64,000 nt of DNA from positions 1 through 64,000 of the forward strand of contig CAITYU010000124.1 in the NCBI GenBank assembly GCA_903896675.1, written 5' to 3'. Below, one piece after another: positions 21,695-30,729 of this stretch (positions are counted from its first letter, which is position 1; each line of letters opens with the position of its first letter). Below the pieces are notes generated by a model. That model saw only the letters and a program-made list of their open reading frames with translations. It had not been told where the DNA came from and did no database searches. The translations under genes and the position numbers were made by a program. Origin of the DNA: an uncultured Planctomycetaceae bacterium (lineage in GTDB: Bacteria; Planctomycetota; Planctomycetia; Planctomycetales; Planctomycetaceae).

Positions 21695-22516
21695 ATGCCG
21701 CTCTCGGATCACAACCCGGACGATCCGGCAGATCTTCTGCCGGATGACGGTGATGGCGAACAGGATTTCGACTTCAGCGACATCGAACTGGCCTATCGCC
21801 AGGCTCTCGAAGCACTCGATGCCGCTGAACAGCAGATCGGCTCCGCACTCGTCGACTTCGCCGAACCGGCCACCGGCGATGAATCGCACGGAGCCCCCGG
21901 GTTGTCCATCGGAGCACAGCTGGCCGAAGACCTGCAGACTCAGGCCGCCACCGAACAGCAGTCACAGACGATGCTGGTGGAAGGTGTGCGGCGAGTCACT
22001 CCGAGGGAAGTCATTGAAGCCGCTCTGTTCGTCGGTGGCGAAGTCGCACTCACCGCCCGCAGACTGGCTTCCATGATCGGGCAGGACGTTGACAGTCGAG
22101 TCGCCGTGTCCATCATCGACTCGCTCAATCAGACGTGGTCCCGCGAAAATCGCCCCTACGAAATCCGCATGTACGAAGGCGGATACCGCCTCGACTTACG
22201 CGAAGAATTTGCTGATGTCAGCACCCGCACCTTCGGCACCGGTCCACGCGATGTCAAACTGGCTCCGGAAACCCTGGAAATGCTGGCTTTCATCGCCTGG
22301 AATCAGCCGGCCAGCACCGAAGACCTGCAGCAGGTGCGGAAACCCACGGCACAGACAGCCCTGAGACAACTGCTGAGACTGCAGCTGGTGGCGATCGAAC
22401 GCACCGGAGCCAAACGCTCGGATATCGCCTACCGCACCACCCCGAAATTCCTCAGCGTGTTCGGCCTGAAATCCCTGGAAGAACTGCCCACAGCAGACAT
22501 CTTCCAGTTCAAATAA
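21695..22516 (+). CDS. scpB: segregation and condensation protein B-like
   Basis: VIEAALFVGGEVALTARRLASMIG...YRLDLREEF...LAPETLEMLAFIAWNQPASTEDLQQVRK...RSDIAYRTTPKFLSVFGLKSLEELP. Confidence 0.88.
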   Translation: MPLSDHNPDDPADLLPDDGDGEQDFDFSDIELAYRQALEALDAAEQQIGSALVDFAEPATGDESHGAPGLSIGAQLAEDLQTQAATEQQSQTMLVEGVRRVTPREVIEAALFVGGEVALTARRLASMIGQDVDSRVAVSIIDSLNQTWSRENRPYEIRMYEGGYRLDLREEFADVSTRTFGTGPRDVKLAPETLEMLAFIAWNQPASTEDLQQVRKPTAQTALRQLLRLQLVAIERTGAKRSDIAYRTTPKFLSVFGLKSLEELPTADIFQFK

Positions 22517-22528
22517 CCAGCCACACAA

Positions 22529-23905
22529 TCACACAAACAGCTCGTGGATCTCGCGATATCCAAAATCCACCAGCGGAAACGGACGACCAGCCGGACCAGG
22601 CAGGTGCGAGTCCAGCTTCAGCCCCAGACTATGAAAAATCGTGGCAATCACGTCTCCCGGCTGCACCGGTCGGTCCGCCGGAACACCACCGATCGGATCA
22701 CTGGCCCCCACCACCTGACCGCCTTGTACACCACCGCCGGCAAATCCCACCGTGAAACACTGCGGCCAGTGGTCACGACCACCCGCCGGATTGACCTTCG
22801 GAGTCCTGCCGAATTCGGCCAGATTGCAGACGAGCGTATTGCCAAGCAGTCCCCGCTGATGCAAATCCTCAATCAGCGCGGAATAGCCCTGGTCGTACAG
22901 CGGGGCCACAATGTCACGCATGCCCTCAATCGAAGTAAATGGCTTCGAACCGTGTATGTCCCACGTCAGCTCATCAAACACCGTCAGAAAGGTGTTGATC
23001 GTCACAAAACGCACGCCCGCTTCCACCAGCCGACGTGACAACAGACAGCACTGACCAAAACGGTTCAGACCATAACGCTCACGAACACTCTGAGGTTCCT
23101 GCTGCAGATCAAAGGCATTCCGCGCGGCCGGGCTGGACATCAGCCGCCACGCCGCCTCAAAGTTCCGCCCCATCATCTCTGCGTTTTCGGTTGCTTCGAA
23201 ATCCTGCACCGCCGAATCCACCAGATCCCGCAGCCGACGACGACGATCCAGACGCACTTCCGGCAGTGTCGATGGAGGCAACAGGTCGGGCACTTTGAAA
23301 TCCGGCTTCGATGGATCCGCCATCAGCGCGAACGGATCATTCGCCTTACCCAGAAATCCACCCGCCTGACCGTTGGGAAGATTGCCACCACCACGACCCA
23401 TGGTTTCCGGCAGCACCACAAACGGAGGCAGATCGGAACGACGGCCACGCAGATAACTGACCACGGAACCGGCATGCGGAGTATTCACGCCACCCTGAAA
23501 CTGACGCCCCGTCTGCATCATCTGCCAGCCCGCATCATGCACCGCCGCACCCGTATGATGACAGCTGCGAACCAGTGACAGGTGCCTGGCAATCTGCGAG
23601 TGACGCGGCAGAATCTCTGACAGATGATAACCACCGCTGGTCGAAATCGGCTTGAAAGGCCCCCGCACTTCCAGCGGTGCCTCAGGCTTCATGTCAAATG
23701 TGTCCAGTTGACTGGGAGCCCCCAGGTTGAAGATCATGATGCACGAACGCTGGTCATGACCACTGGCCACTCGGCCCTGCTCTTCAGCCTGCAGGTAATT
23801 CGCCAGCGACAGACCGCCGACACCCAGAGTCCCCACCTGCATGAAGTCCCGACGAGTCGTACCGTCACACGTCTGAGCAGTCCCGTTGCCGGTCAGATTC
23901 AGCAT
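22529..23905 (-). CDS. DUF1501 domain-containing protein
   Basis: Tat-like TRRDFMQVGTLGVGGLSLANYL; IMIFNLGAPSQLDTFDMKPEAP...GRTPKVNPAGGRDHWPQCFTVGFAGGGVQGG. Confidence 0.92.
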   Translation of the reverse strand: MLNLTGNGTAQTCDGTTRRDFMQVGTLGVGGLSLANYLQAEEQGRVASGHDQRSCIMIFNLGAPSQLDTFDMKPEAPLEVRGPFKPISTSGGYHLSEILPRHSQIARHLSLVRSCHHTGAAVHDAGWQMMQTGRQFQGGVNTPHAGSVVSYLRGRRSDLPPFVVLPETMGRGGGNLPNGQAGGFLGKANDPFALMADPSKPDFKVPDLLPPSTLPEVRLDRRRRLRDLVDSAVQDFEATENAEMMGRNFEAAWRLMSSPAARNAFDLQQEPQSVRERYGLNRFGQCCLLSRRLVEAGVRFVTINTFLTVFDELTWDIHGSKPFTSIEGMRDIVAPLYDQGYSALIEDLHQRGLLGNTLVCNLAEFGRTPKVNPAGGRDHWPQCFTVGFAGGGVQGGQVVGASDPIGGVPADRPVQPGDVIATIFHSLGLKLDSHLPGPAGRPFPLVDFGYREIHELFV

Positions 23906-24097
23906 CGCCACGCCCTTTTCTGTAGGTTTTACACGACCCGGACAACCGCCCCGGCACCACCACAACATACCACGCAGAACGACTATGGGCAATAACCGGG
24001 GAATTAAGAGGCAAAATCCGCGGCATCTGGCATCCGCAGGCCGGATACGGTAGGCTGTTCACCTGAGTCTGTACTTCCCTGCCATCGGAGACCCGCC

Positions 24098-24730
24098 ATG
24101 CTGCGTACTGTGCTGCTGCTGACCACCGCCCTGCTGACTCTGACCACAAACACATTCGCCTCTGACAAAGACGGCGAATGGAAAACCATGTTCGACGGAA
24201 AATCACTGGATGGCTGGAAAGCCAGCGAAAACCGGGATTCATGGAAAGTGGTCGACGGAAATCTGGTCTGCCACGGACCCCGCAGCCACCTGTTCTACTC
24301 AGCAGAAAAAGACACCTTCAAAAACTTCGAATTCGAATGCGAAGTGATGACCACCCCCGGCAGCAACGCCGGCATCTACTTCCATACTCGCTACCAGGAA
24401 ACCGGCTGGCCACGCTACGGCCTCGAATGCCAGGTCAACGTCACACAGTCCGATCCGAAAAAATCCGGCAGCCTGTACGGAGTCGTCGATGTTCCGAATC
24501 CAGGGCTGAAGGACAACGAATGGTACAAAACCAGCATTCGGGTGGAAGGTCGGCATATCGTGATCAAAATCAATGACAAAATCACCGTCGACTACACCGA
24601 ACCGGAAGGCAAACCCGCCTTCTCCGCCGAATTCGAACGTCGCCTTGGTGACGGGACCTTCGCCCTGCAGGCTCACGACCCCGACAGCAAAGTCCACTTC
24701 CGCAACCTCAAAGTCCGTCGGCTGAAGTGA
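24098..24730 (+). CDS. DUF1080 (3-keto-disaccharide hydrolase family) secreted protein
   Basis: Signal peptide; WKTMFDGKSLDGWKASENRDSWKVVDGNLVC...NAGIYFHTRYQETGWPRYGLECQV...VHFRNLKVRRLK. Confidence 0.9.
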   Translation: MLRTVLLLTTALLTLTTNTFASDKDGEWKTMFDGKSLDGWKASENRDSWKVVDGNLVCHGPRSHLFYSAEKDTFKNFEFECEVMTTPGSNAGIYFHTRYQETGWPRYGLECQVNVTQSDPKKSGSLYGVVDVPNPGLKDNEWYKTSIRVEGRHIVIKINDKITVDYTEPEGKPAFSAEFERRLGDGTFALQAHDPDSKVHFRNLKVRRLK

Positions 24731-24924
24731 ACAGGTGGGGCAGTCAGCCAGTGAACAGGTGGGCTGGTGGGCCGAAACGGGGAATGTCCACCAGTGGCTG
24801 TGATCGCTGGTGCTGTCTCCGGTAACAGACTGGTCTGCTCTCCCCCACCGGGTTCACATCAATGCTCACAGCCCCGCACCCCCCACCCCCCACCGAACAT
24901 CACCCATCTGCCACGTATCAATGC

Positions 24925-24951
24925 ACTCCACACACTCCACACACTCCACAC
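24925..24951. repeat. 9-bp tandem repeat (ACTCCACAC x3)
   Basis: Three exact 9-bp units read directly. Confidence 0.9.
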
Positions 24952-24954
24952 CTA

Positions 24955-25034
24955 CTGACCACTGACTACTGACCACTGACCACTGACTACTGACCACTGA
25001 CCACTGACCACTGACAACTGACAACTGACAACTG
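24955..25034. repeat. 7-bp tandem repeat CTGAC(C/T/A)A, 11 full units plus a partial
   Basis: ctgacca ctgacta ctgacca ctgacca ctgacta ctgacca ctgacca ctgacca ctgacaa ctgacaa ctgacaa ctga. Confidence 0.95.
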
Positions 25035-25054
25035 AAAAAATCCGGAGCCCTTTT

Positions 25055-25456
25055 GTGTCTGTCCGCATGGAACTTTCCCGCATCGTTGACTGCGATCTGA
25101 ACGATCAGCATTGGGTTCACCTGACCGAAGCAGGAGGAACTCGTTCGCTGCAGATTGTGATTGGTCAAACCGAAGCGGCTGCAATCAATCGTCGCCTGCT
25201 GGACAGTCCACCGTTTCGGCCCCTGACACATCAACTGATCTGCAACATTGTGGAAGCATTGCAGGGGCATTTTGAAGAGCTGATGATTTCATCACTGAAG
25301 GATCACACCTACTACGCCACGTTGAAGATTCGCGTGGGCGAAGAAGTGATACCGATTGACTGTCGTCCCAGTGACGGACTGGCGATCGCGGTGCATCATG
25401 CACCGATCCTGCCGATTTATGTGGAAGAATCGGTGCTGCAGGCCGCCGGTAGCTGA
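25055..25456 (+). CDS. bifunctional nuclease (BFN/DUF151) domain protein
   Basis: HWVHLTEAGGTRSLQIVIGQTEAAAINRRL...DHTYYATLKIRVGEEVIPIDCRPSDGLAIAVHHAPILPIYVEESVL; start GTG 25055 or ATG 25067. Confidence 0.88.
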   Translation: MSVRMELSRIVDCDLNDQHWVHLTEAGGTRSLQIVIGQTEAAAINRRLLDSPPFRPLTHQLICNIVEALQGHFEELMISSLKDHTYYATLKIRVGEEVIPIDCRPSDGLAIAVHHAPILPIYVEESVLQAAGS

Positions 25457-25558
25457 CCGCCTCAACAGCACCAACAGTGACAAACCCGCTCCCTCATGGT
25501 ACTTCCGTGGCCAAAAACTGCGGACCACACCCTGCGCAACACACCCCGCAATGACAGC

Positions 25559-27478
25559 TCAGGGTGATGTCACCTGCACCTGCACCACCCGGCCTCGATA
25601 CTGACCACCTGCAACTGATACGACCGGCTGGCCATTGTCCACGCCCACACAGAAATCTTCCTGCGGCTGACGCAACAGCAGTCCCGCCCCCACAGCTTCC
25701 TGCCACACACCACCATCAACCGACAACCGCAACTTCCCGTCCCGCTGCAGCTCGGCCACCAACTGCACCGATCGTCCCGACTCAACCCGCTCACCACGCA
25801 CCTCAAACAACTGCTCACCCTGTCGCACTGAAAACACCGGACGACCCTCCGACAACCACAGTGACCAGCCCACTGCGGTGCCACCCTGGGCCGCCAGCAC
25901 GCCACCTTCCGACTCCCGCACAAACTCCACCCGCACCCGAAACGCCCGACCAGCAATCTGCGGCGCGTTACGGCCACTGCGAGTTTCACCGAGTGGCGGA
26001 TTGGTCAGTTCCAGAGCCCGGAATGGTCCCACCGCAGACTGCTTCTGTTTTTGTTTCCCCGCTTCAGCCTCCATCTCATACAACGTCCGCGGCTGCGCCA
26101 CGACACCAGCCGGACGCCGCTCAGTTGCCGTCTCACCACCAATCGCAGCCACCTGCGCCTGCGCCAGAGCCTGCAGCTCACGCACCAGCTCCGGATGCTC
26201 ACCAGCCACATTCTGCTGCTCACCCATATCCGTAGCCAGATTGTACAACCGAGGTACCACCTGCGGATCATCCACCACCGCCCCGCTCGTCTGCGGCTGC
26301 ACGGCCACCGCCAGTTTCCACGGACCACGACGCACCGCCTGCAGATTGTACCCGGAGAAGTAATAGTGCTCCTGCCGCCCCGAGACCTCCGCAGTGGCCG
26401 CTTCCGCAAACAGCAGTGGCGTCAGACTGCGACCATCCACCGTTCGCTCCACCTCCACCACACCGCCCGCCAGCTCCACACACGTCGGCAGCACATCAAT
26501 CGTCCCGGCGATCCGGTCAGTGCTGCCACCCGCCGGAATTCGACCAGGCCACCACGCCACCGTCGGCACACGCACACCACCCTCCCACGTACTGCCCTTG
26601 CCACCACGCAACGGTCCTGCACTGCCACCATCCGCACCACGAATCAGCCACGGGCCATTGTCACTGGTAAACAGCACCAGAGTCCTGCGGTCCAGGTGTC
26701 GCTGACGCAACTCGTCCAGGATCTGCCCCACACTCCAGTCCACCTCCTCCACCCAGTCACCAAAACGACCGTTGCCCGAGCGACCGCGAAAGGCCGATCC
26801 AGGCCAGATCGGAGTATGCACGGCCGTGTGCGGCAGATACAGAAAAAATGGCTGATCGCCAGCCTCGCGGATAAACCGCAATGCCTCTTCCGTGTACAAC
26901 CGCGTGATATCACTCTGGTCCGCGTCCCGCAGCAATCGGTCCACCGCATTGTCCCGCAGCAGTGGCACCACCGGCTCAGCACCACCCTTCGCCCGACGCT
27001 GCATGTCATTTGAATAGGGTATACCCAGATACCGATCAAAGCCCTGCTGCAATGGCAGAAACTCGGGCTGGTCACCCAGATGCCATTTGCCGAAACAGGC
27101 GGTCCGATAACCCCGTTCCCGCAGATACTCGGCCACCGTCTTTTCCGCCGGATTCAAGCCCTGACCACCGCCCGGAAAATACACCCCCGGCACCGACACC
27201 CGCACTCCATAGCAGCCCGTCAACAACTGCGCTCTGGCAACTGAACAAACCGGCGCCGAGTAAAAGGATGTCAGTCGCAGACCTTCCGACGCCATCCGGT
27301 CGAGGGCCGGAGTCTTCTGCAGCGTCGCGCCATAGGGGCCAATGTCACCATAACCCAGATCATCCACCAGAATCACGATGATGTTTGGCTGCCTGTCAGT
27401 TTGACCGAAGCCATGATCCGACAGCATACACCAACTGCACAACGCAAGACACACGTGGACTACGCCGTTCAGCCGCAT
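25559..27478 (-). CDS. arylsulfatase-family protein
   Basis: PNIIVILVDDLGYGDIGPYGA, CSVARAQLLTGCYGVR, GKWHLGDQPEFLPLQQGFDRYLG, TSDNGPW; signal peptide MRLNGVVHVCLALCSWC. Confidence 0.9.
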   Translation of the reverse strand: MRLNGVVHVCLALCSWCMLSDHGFGQTDRQPNIIVILVDDLGYGDIGPYGATLQKTPALDRMASEGLRLTSFYSAPVCSVARAQLLTGCYGVRVSVPGVYFPGGGQGLNPAEKTVAEYLRERGYRTACFGKWHLGDQPEFLPLQQGFDRYLGIPYSNDMQRRAKGGAEPVVPLLRDNAVDRLLRDADQSDITRLYTEEALRFIREAGDQPFFLYLPHTAVHTPIWPGSAFRGRSGNGRFGDWVEEVDWSVGQILDELRQRHLDRRTLVLFTSDNGPWLIRGADGGSAGPLRGGKGSTWEGGVRVPTVAWWPGRIPAGGSTDRIAGTIDVLPTCVELAGGVVEVERTVDGRSLTPLLFAEAATAEVSGRQEHYYFSGYNLQAVRRGPWKLAVAVQPQTSGAVVDDPQVVPRLYNLATDMGEQQNVAGEHPELVRELQALAQAQVAAIGGETATERRPAGVVAQPRTLYEMEAEAGKQKQKQSAVGPFRALELTNPPLGETRSGRNAPQIAGRAFRVRVEFVRESEGGVLAAQGGTAVGWSLWLSEGRPVFSVRQGEQLFEVRGERVESGRSVQLVAELQRDGKLRLSVDGGVWQEAVGAGLLLRQPQEDFCVGVDNGQPVVSVAGGQYRGRVVQVQVTSP

Positions 27479-27587
27479 CGAATTCACTCCCCAATAACCC
27501 AGCACCGGCTGGCCCCACAGTTCTGTTCTGCATGCCGGGATGCTCTTCTCGCCATGGATGCAGAGGCAGGGCCGAGGTGTTCCGGGG

Positions 27588-28160
27588 TCAACCCCCGGAC
27601 GCTTGCTCCTCAAAGCCCAGCTTCATCTGCCGGTCTTCTCGCTGTGCCAGTTCCTTGAACAGGAAGCTGGGCTGAATATCCGAATTCTTCTGGTACTTGC
27701 CACCGTGATATTCAGTGATGTCACCTTCCACCGTGTGATAGAAGATCTGACACACCTGCACGCCCGGATATATTCGAATCGGCTGGATCGCAATCATCTC
27801 CAGCGTCCAGTAACCGCAGAACCCAACGTCACCGAACCCGGCGGTCACGTGCACAAACATTCCAAGGCGTCCGATCGAGGAGCGGCCCTCAAGCATCGGC
27901 ACCAGGTTGCGCGTTTCGGTGTACTCAATGGTGCGACCCAGATACATCTGCCCCGGCTGCAGCACCAGCCCTTCTGCGGGAATCACCAGACGCCGAAAAC
28001 GATTGGGACGACGCATGTCCAGTACAATCTCTTCGTACACCAGCAGCTCGTTGTGCAGCCGCAGATTGTAGCTGTTCGGATTCAGTTGATCCTCGTTGTA
28101 TGGCTCGATTTTGATGTCGGTACCAAGTCGAGCCCTGATTTCGCTGCCGCTGAGAATCAT
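27588..28160 (-). CDS. dcd: dCTP deaminase
   Basis: MILSGSEIRARLG, EGRSSIGRLGMFVHVTAGFGDVGFCGYWTLEM. Confidence 0.88.
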   Translation of the reverse strand: MILSGSEIRARLGTDIKIEPYNEDQLNPNSYNLRLHNELLVYEEIVLDMRRPNRFRRLVIPAEGLVLQPGQMYLGRTIEYTETRNLVPMLEGRSSIGRLGMFVHVTAGFGDVGFCGYWTLEMIAIQPIRIYPGVQVCQIFYHTVEGDITEYHGGKYQKNSDIQPSFLFKELAQREDRQMKLGFEEQASGG

Positions 28161-28526
28161 GACGTGTTCCGAATGAGACACAGTCCGGGAAGGAAGTCTG
28201 CGGTGGTTCCGTGAAGGCACAGAGTAGGCCAGCGAGACTGCAGATTCAACCTGTCAGGGGCAGCGCCTGCATTCCGCCGTCCCCTGTCGATCCGTCTGCA
28301 GACCATTGCTGAGCCGTCAAAAACTGTCGCTTCGGCAGAAAATGCCGCTGTAAAACGCGGAATCTTCCGAATTCCATGCCGCCTCGAGCCCGGTTTCGGC
28401 TGCCGGACACACCCGTATTGACACCTTTACGAAATCTGCCCGATACTGTCGCCCGCCTGAGTGATCACAGGATCGCTCAGGTTCTGCGGCAGCGCAACGC
28501 TGCCACCAGGATTTTTCCGCTGTGAA

Positions 28527-29465
28527 ATGACAGGATCCAGCGAGATGTCGGCCGCCAGGTCTCTCTCACCAGTCGCTCTGGAAATTCCACGCTCCTCCGC
28601 CTGCCGCACGGCCTGCTGTCCGGCCTGCGGCGTGCCAACGGGAACTGCTGCGCATGCATGGCAGTTCGTGAATGCGCGTGGTGAGACCAACTGGCTGCAT
28701 TGCAGCAACTGCCACTCGTACTTCATGGACCGGGAATATGCGCTGGATTCCGAGGTCGAGCACACGCAGCAAATGACCTGGGGTGACACCGAACAGGGTG
28801 CCCAGCTCAACGAATTCAAGGATTTGATGTATCAATCCATTCTCCGCAGTATCTGTCAGCTCGTCAGTCCAACGGGTTGCACGCTGCTGGACGTGGGCTG
28901 TGCTTATGGCGGATTTCTGAAGGCGGCCGCGGCGGCTGGATTCCGCGTGCTGGGCTATGACATCGTGCCCGCCGCCGTCAGGCATGTGCAACAACTGGGC
29001 TTGCAGGCCCAGGTGTGTAGCCACGCTGCGGACTTCAGTCTGACCAATGAGCCGCTGGACGTAATCACGGTGCTGGACGCCAACATTTACTGGCCTGACC
29101 AGCCGGCTGAGCTGCGACAGATCTATGATCGTCTGAAACCCGGCGGGCTGCTGGTGATGCGAGTTGTGGACAAGTCGTGGCTGGCCACCCTCGGGGCTCT
29201 GCTGCAGCAGGTGACTCCGGCTGCCGGCCAGAAACTGCTGCGACGAGCGGTCAATGATCATCGCTTTTCGATGCCGCTGGGCAGTCTGCTGGGGCTGCTG
29301 GAGAGCACGGGATTTCGGATTGTGAGTGCTTCGCCGCGAGGTGCGGTGCACAGCGAAAAAACCAGTCTTCCGGTAAAACTCAGCTTTGGACTGGGTACCG
29401 CACTCTGGCACACCTTGGGGATTTTTCTGGCCCCGGGTGCCGTTGTCATTGCCGAAAAGCCCTGA
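28527..29465 (+). CDS. class I SAM-dependent methyltransferase with N-terminal zinc-ribbon-like motif
   Basis: CCPACG...LHCSNCHSYF; GCTLLDVGCAYGGFLKAAAAAGFRVLGYDIVPAAV; DVITVLDANIYWPDQP; start uncertain (28527/28545). Confidence 0.82.
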   Translation: MTGSSEMSAARSLSPVALEIPRSSACRTACCPACGVPTGTAAHAWQFVNARGETNWLHCSNCHSYFMDREYALDSEVEHTQQMTWGDTEQGAQLNEFKDLMYQSILRSICQLVSPTGCTLLDVGCAYGGFLKAAAAAGFRVLGYDIVPAAVRHVQQLGLQAQVCSHAADFSLTNEPLDVITVLDANIYWPDQPAELRQIYDRLKPGGLLVMRVVDKSWLATLGALLQQVTPAAGQKLLRRAVNDHRFSMPLGSLLGLLESTGFRIVSASPRGAVHSEKTSLPVKLSFGLGTALWHTLGIFLAPGAVVIAEKP

Positions 29466-29483
29466 CGTGGGCGTATCCGCCGC

Positions 29484-29507
29484 ATTTTTCCGCACAATCG
29501 GAAAAAT
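29484..29507. terminator. possible intrinsic terminator/inverted repeat downstream of the methyltransferase gene
   Basis: ATTTTTCCG-CACAAT-CGGAAAAAT perfect 9-bp stem, 19 nt after the stop codon. Confidence 0.5.
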
Positions 29508-29750
29508 CTGAGCAGAGCGGACTGGCAGACCCTTGCCCGCGACTTGCGGACTGCGTATTGTTGAGGTCATTGTGGGAAACAAACCCAAAATGATCTTTGA
29601 AATACTGTTGAAAGTGGGTTTTCTGCCCGTTAGGCTGGGCCAAAGCCAGTCCGGGGGTTCCTGACGCCAGGGACAAAAGTCGGTTCAGGGGTTTGGTTTT
29701 CAACCAAATAAACTCGGCCTGATGCCCAGTCCTTTTTCGGAACACCAGCC

Positions 29751-30221
29751 ATGTTTATCACGGGCGAGCATTCGCGAACGATCGACGATCGTTTTCGTCT
29801 GATGTTGCCGGTGGAGCTGGCGGAGTTGATTACGGACGACAGTGGCGACGTGATTCTGGCGAAGGAGCGAGCGGGTTGTGTCAGTTTGTGGCGTCCGGCG
29901 GCGTGGCAGCAGCGTCTGGACAGCGGGATCGCGTTATTGAAGCAGAAGATTGAGGCGGGCCGGATGGAGCAACGCTGGGGCGATGTTCAGCGGCTTGGTC
30001 GTTTGTTGTCGACGCGTCACCAGACGGTGCGTCTGGCGAATCGTTCGCGGCTGTTGATTCCCGAGAGTTTTCGGGGGTTTTTGGGCTGTGTGGCGGGACA
30101 GGATCTGGTGGTGGTGGGTGCGGTGATTTGTGTTGAGATCTGGCAACCTGACGCGTGGCATGCGATGCAGCGAGACGAGATGCCGGAGTTTGGGGATTTG
30201 TTTAAGCAGCTGACGCAGTGA
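29751..30221 (+). CDS. mraZ: MraZ-family transcriptional regulator
   Basis: [27 protein letters not shown]...[10 protein letters not shown] and second half [42 protein letters not shown]. Confidence 0.82.
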   Translation: MFITGEHSRTIDDRFRLMLPVELAELITDDSGDVILAKERAGCVSLWRPAAWQQRLDSGIALLKQKIEAGRMEQRWGDVQRLGRLLSTRHQTVRLANRSRLLIPESFRGFLGCVAGQDLVVVGAVICVEIWQPDAWHAMQRDEMPEFGDLFKQLTQ

Positions 30222-30729
30222 ATTGGCAGAGGACCCGTTTTCACCTGGACGCAGAACGGATCGAAGCAGAAAAGGGCGACGAAGCTCGGGGAAACCTTGA
30301 TTTTCCGCAGCTGGCTCACTCAACAGGAACTGGCGGCGGCCAAAACGGTCATTCACGGATGGCATTTTGGCACGGAGGCTGCTCTTTTCTCTTCGATCCG
30401 GTTTTTTATGCGCGGACCTGTGGCTGAGTTTGCGAATCCGGCGAGCTGTTCTGGTCAGCGAGCCCCTGATTGATTAGGCTTCGCGGTCCGCTGTTTTGCG
30501 GTCATTCAGCCGGTGGGACAGGACGTCACTGGTCCGGCCCTGAGTGGCAGCAGCAGCAGCGGACAACGGGTGTCAGCAGCGTGTGTTCTGATTGCGTAAT
30601 CGACAGGCGTTGCTGACAGGGCGGGTGTAGGTTTGTTTTCAGCAGCCTCCACAGAATTCCAGGGGTGCAGTCATCGTTTCGTTATGAATCCGTGATTGTG
30701 TTCCCACTGATACAGATATTTGCTGACCT

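Noticed and set aside
24955-25034. Possible CRISPR array
   Set aside because: 7-bp units without spacers; a simple tandem repeat, no cas genes nearby
24866-25270. 134-aa minus-strand ORF with QWSVVSSQWSVV and VECVEC repeats
   Set aside because: Protein repeat simply reflects translation of the 7-bp and 9-bp intergenic tandem repeats; overlaps the nuclease gene
26051-27013. 320-aa plus-strand ORF, His/Arg/Thr-rich
   Set aside because: Antisense to the arylsulfatase; biased composition typical of a shadow frame
28566-29588. 340-aa minus-strand ORF
   Set aside because: Antisense to the methyltransferase, which has clear SAM-binding motifs
30218-30427. 69-aa ORF overlapping the mraZ stop codon
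   Set aside because: Short, no family features; start overlap alone is insufficient evidence
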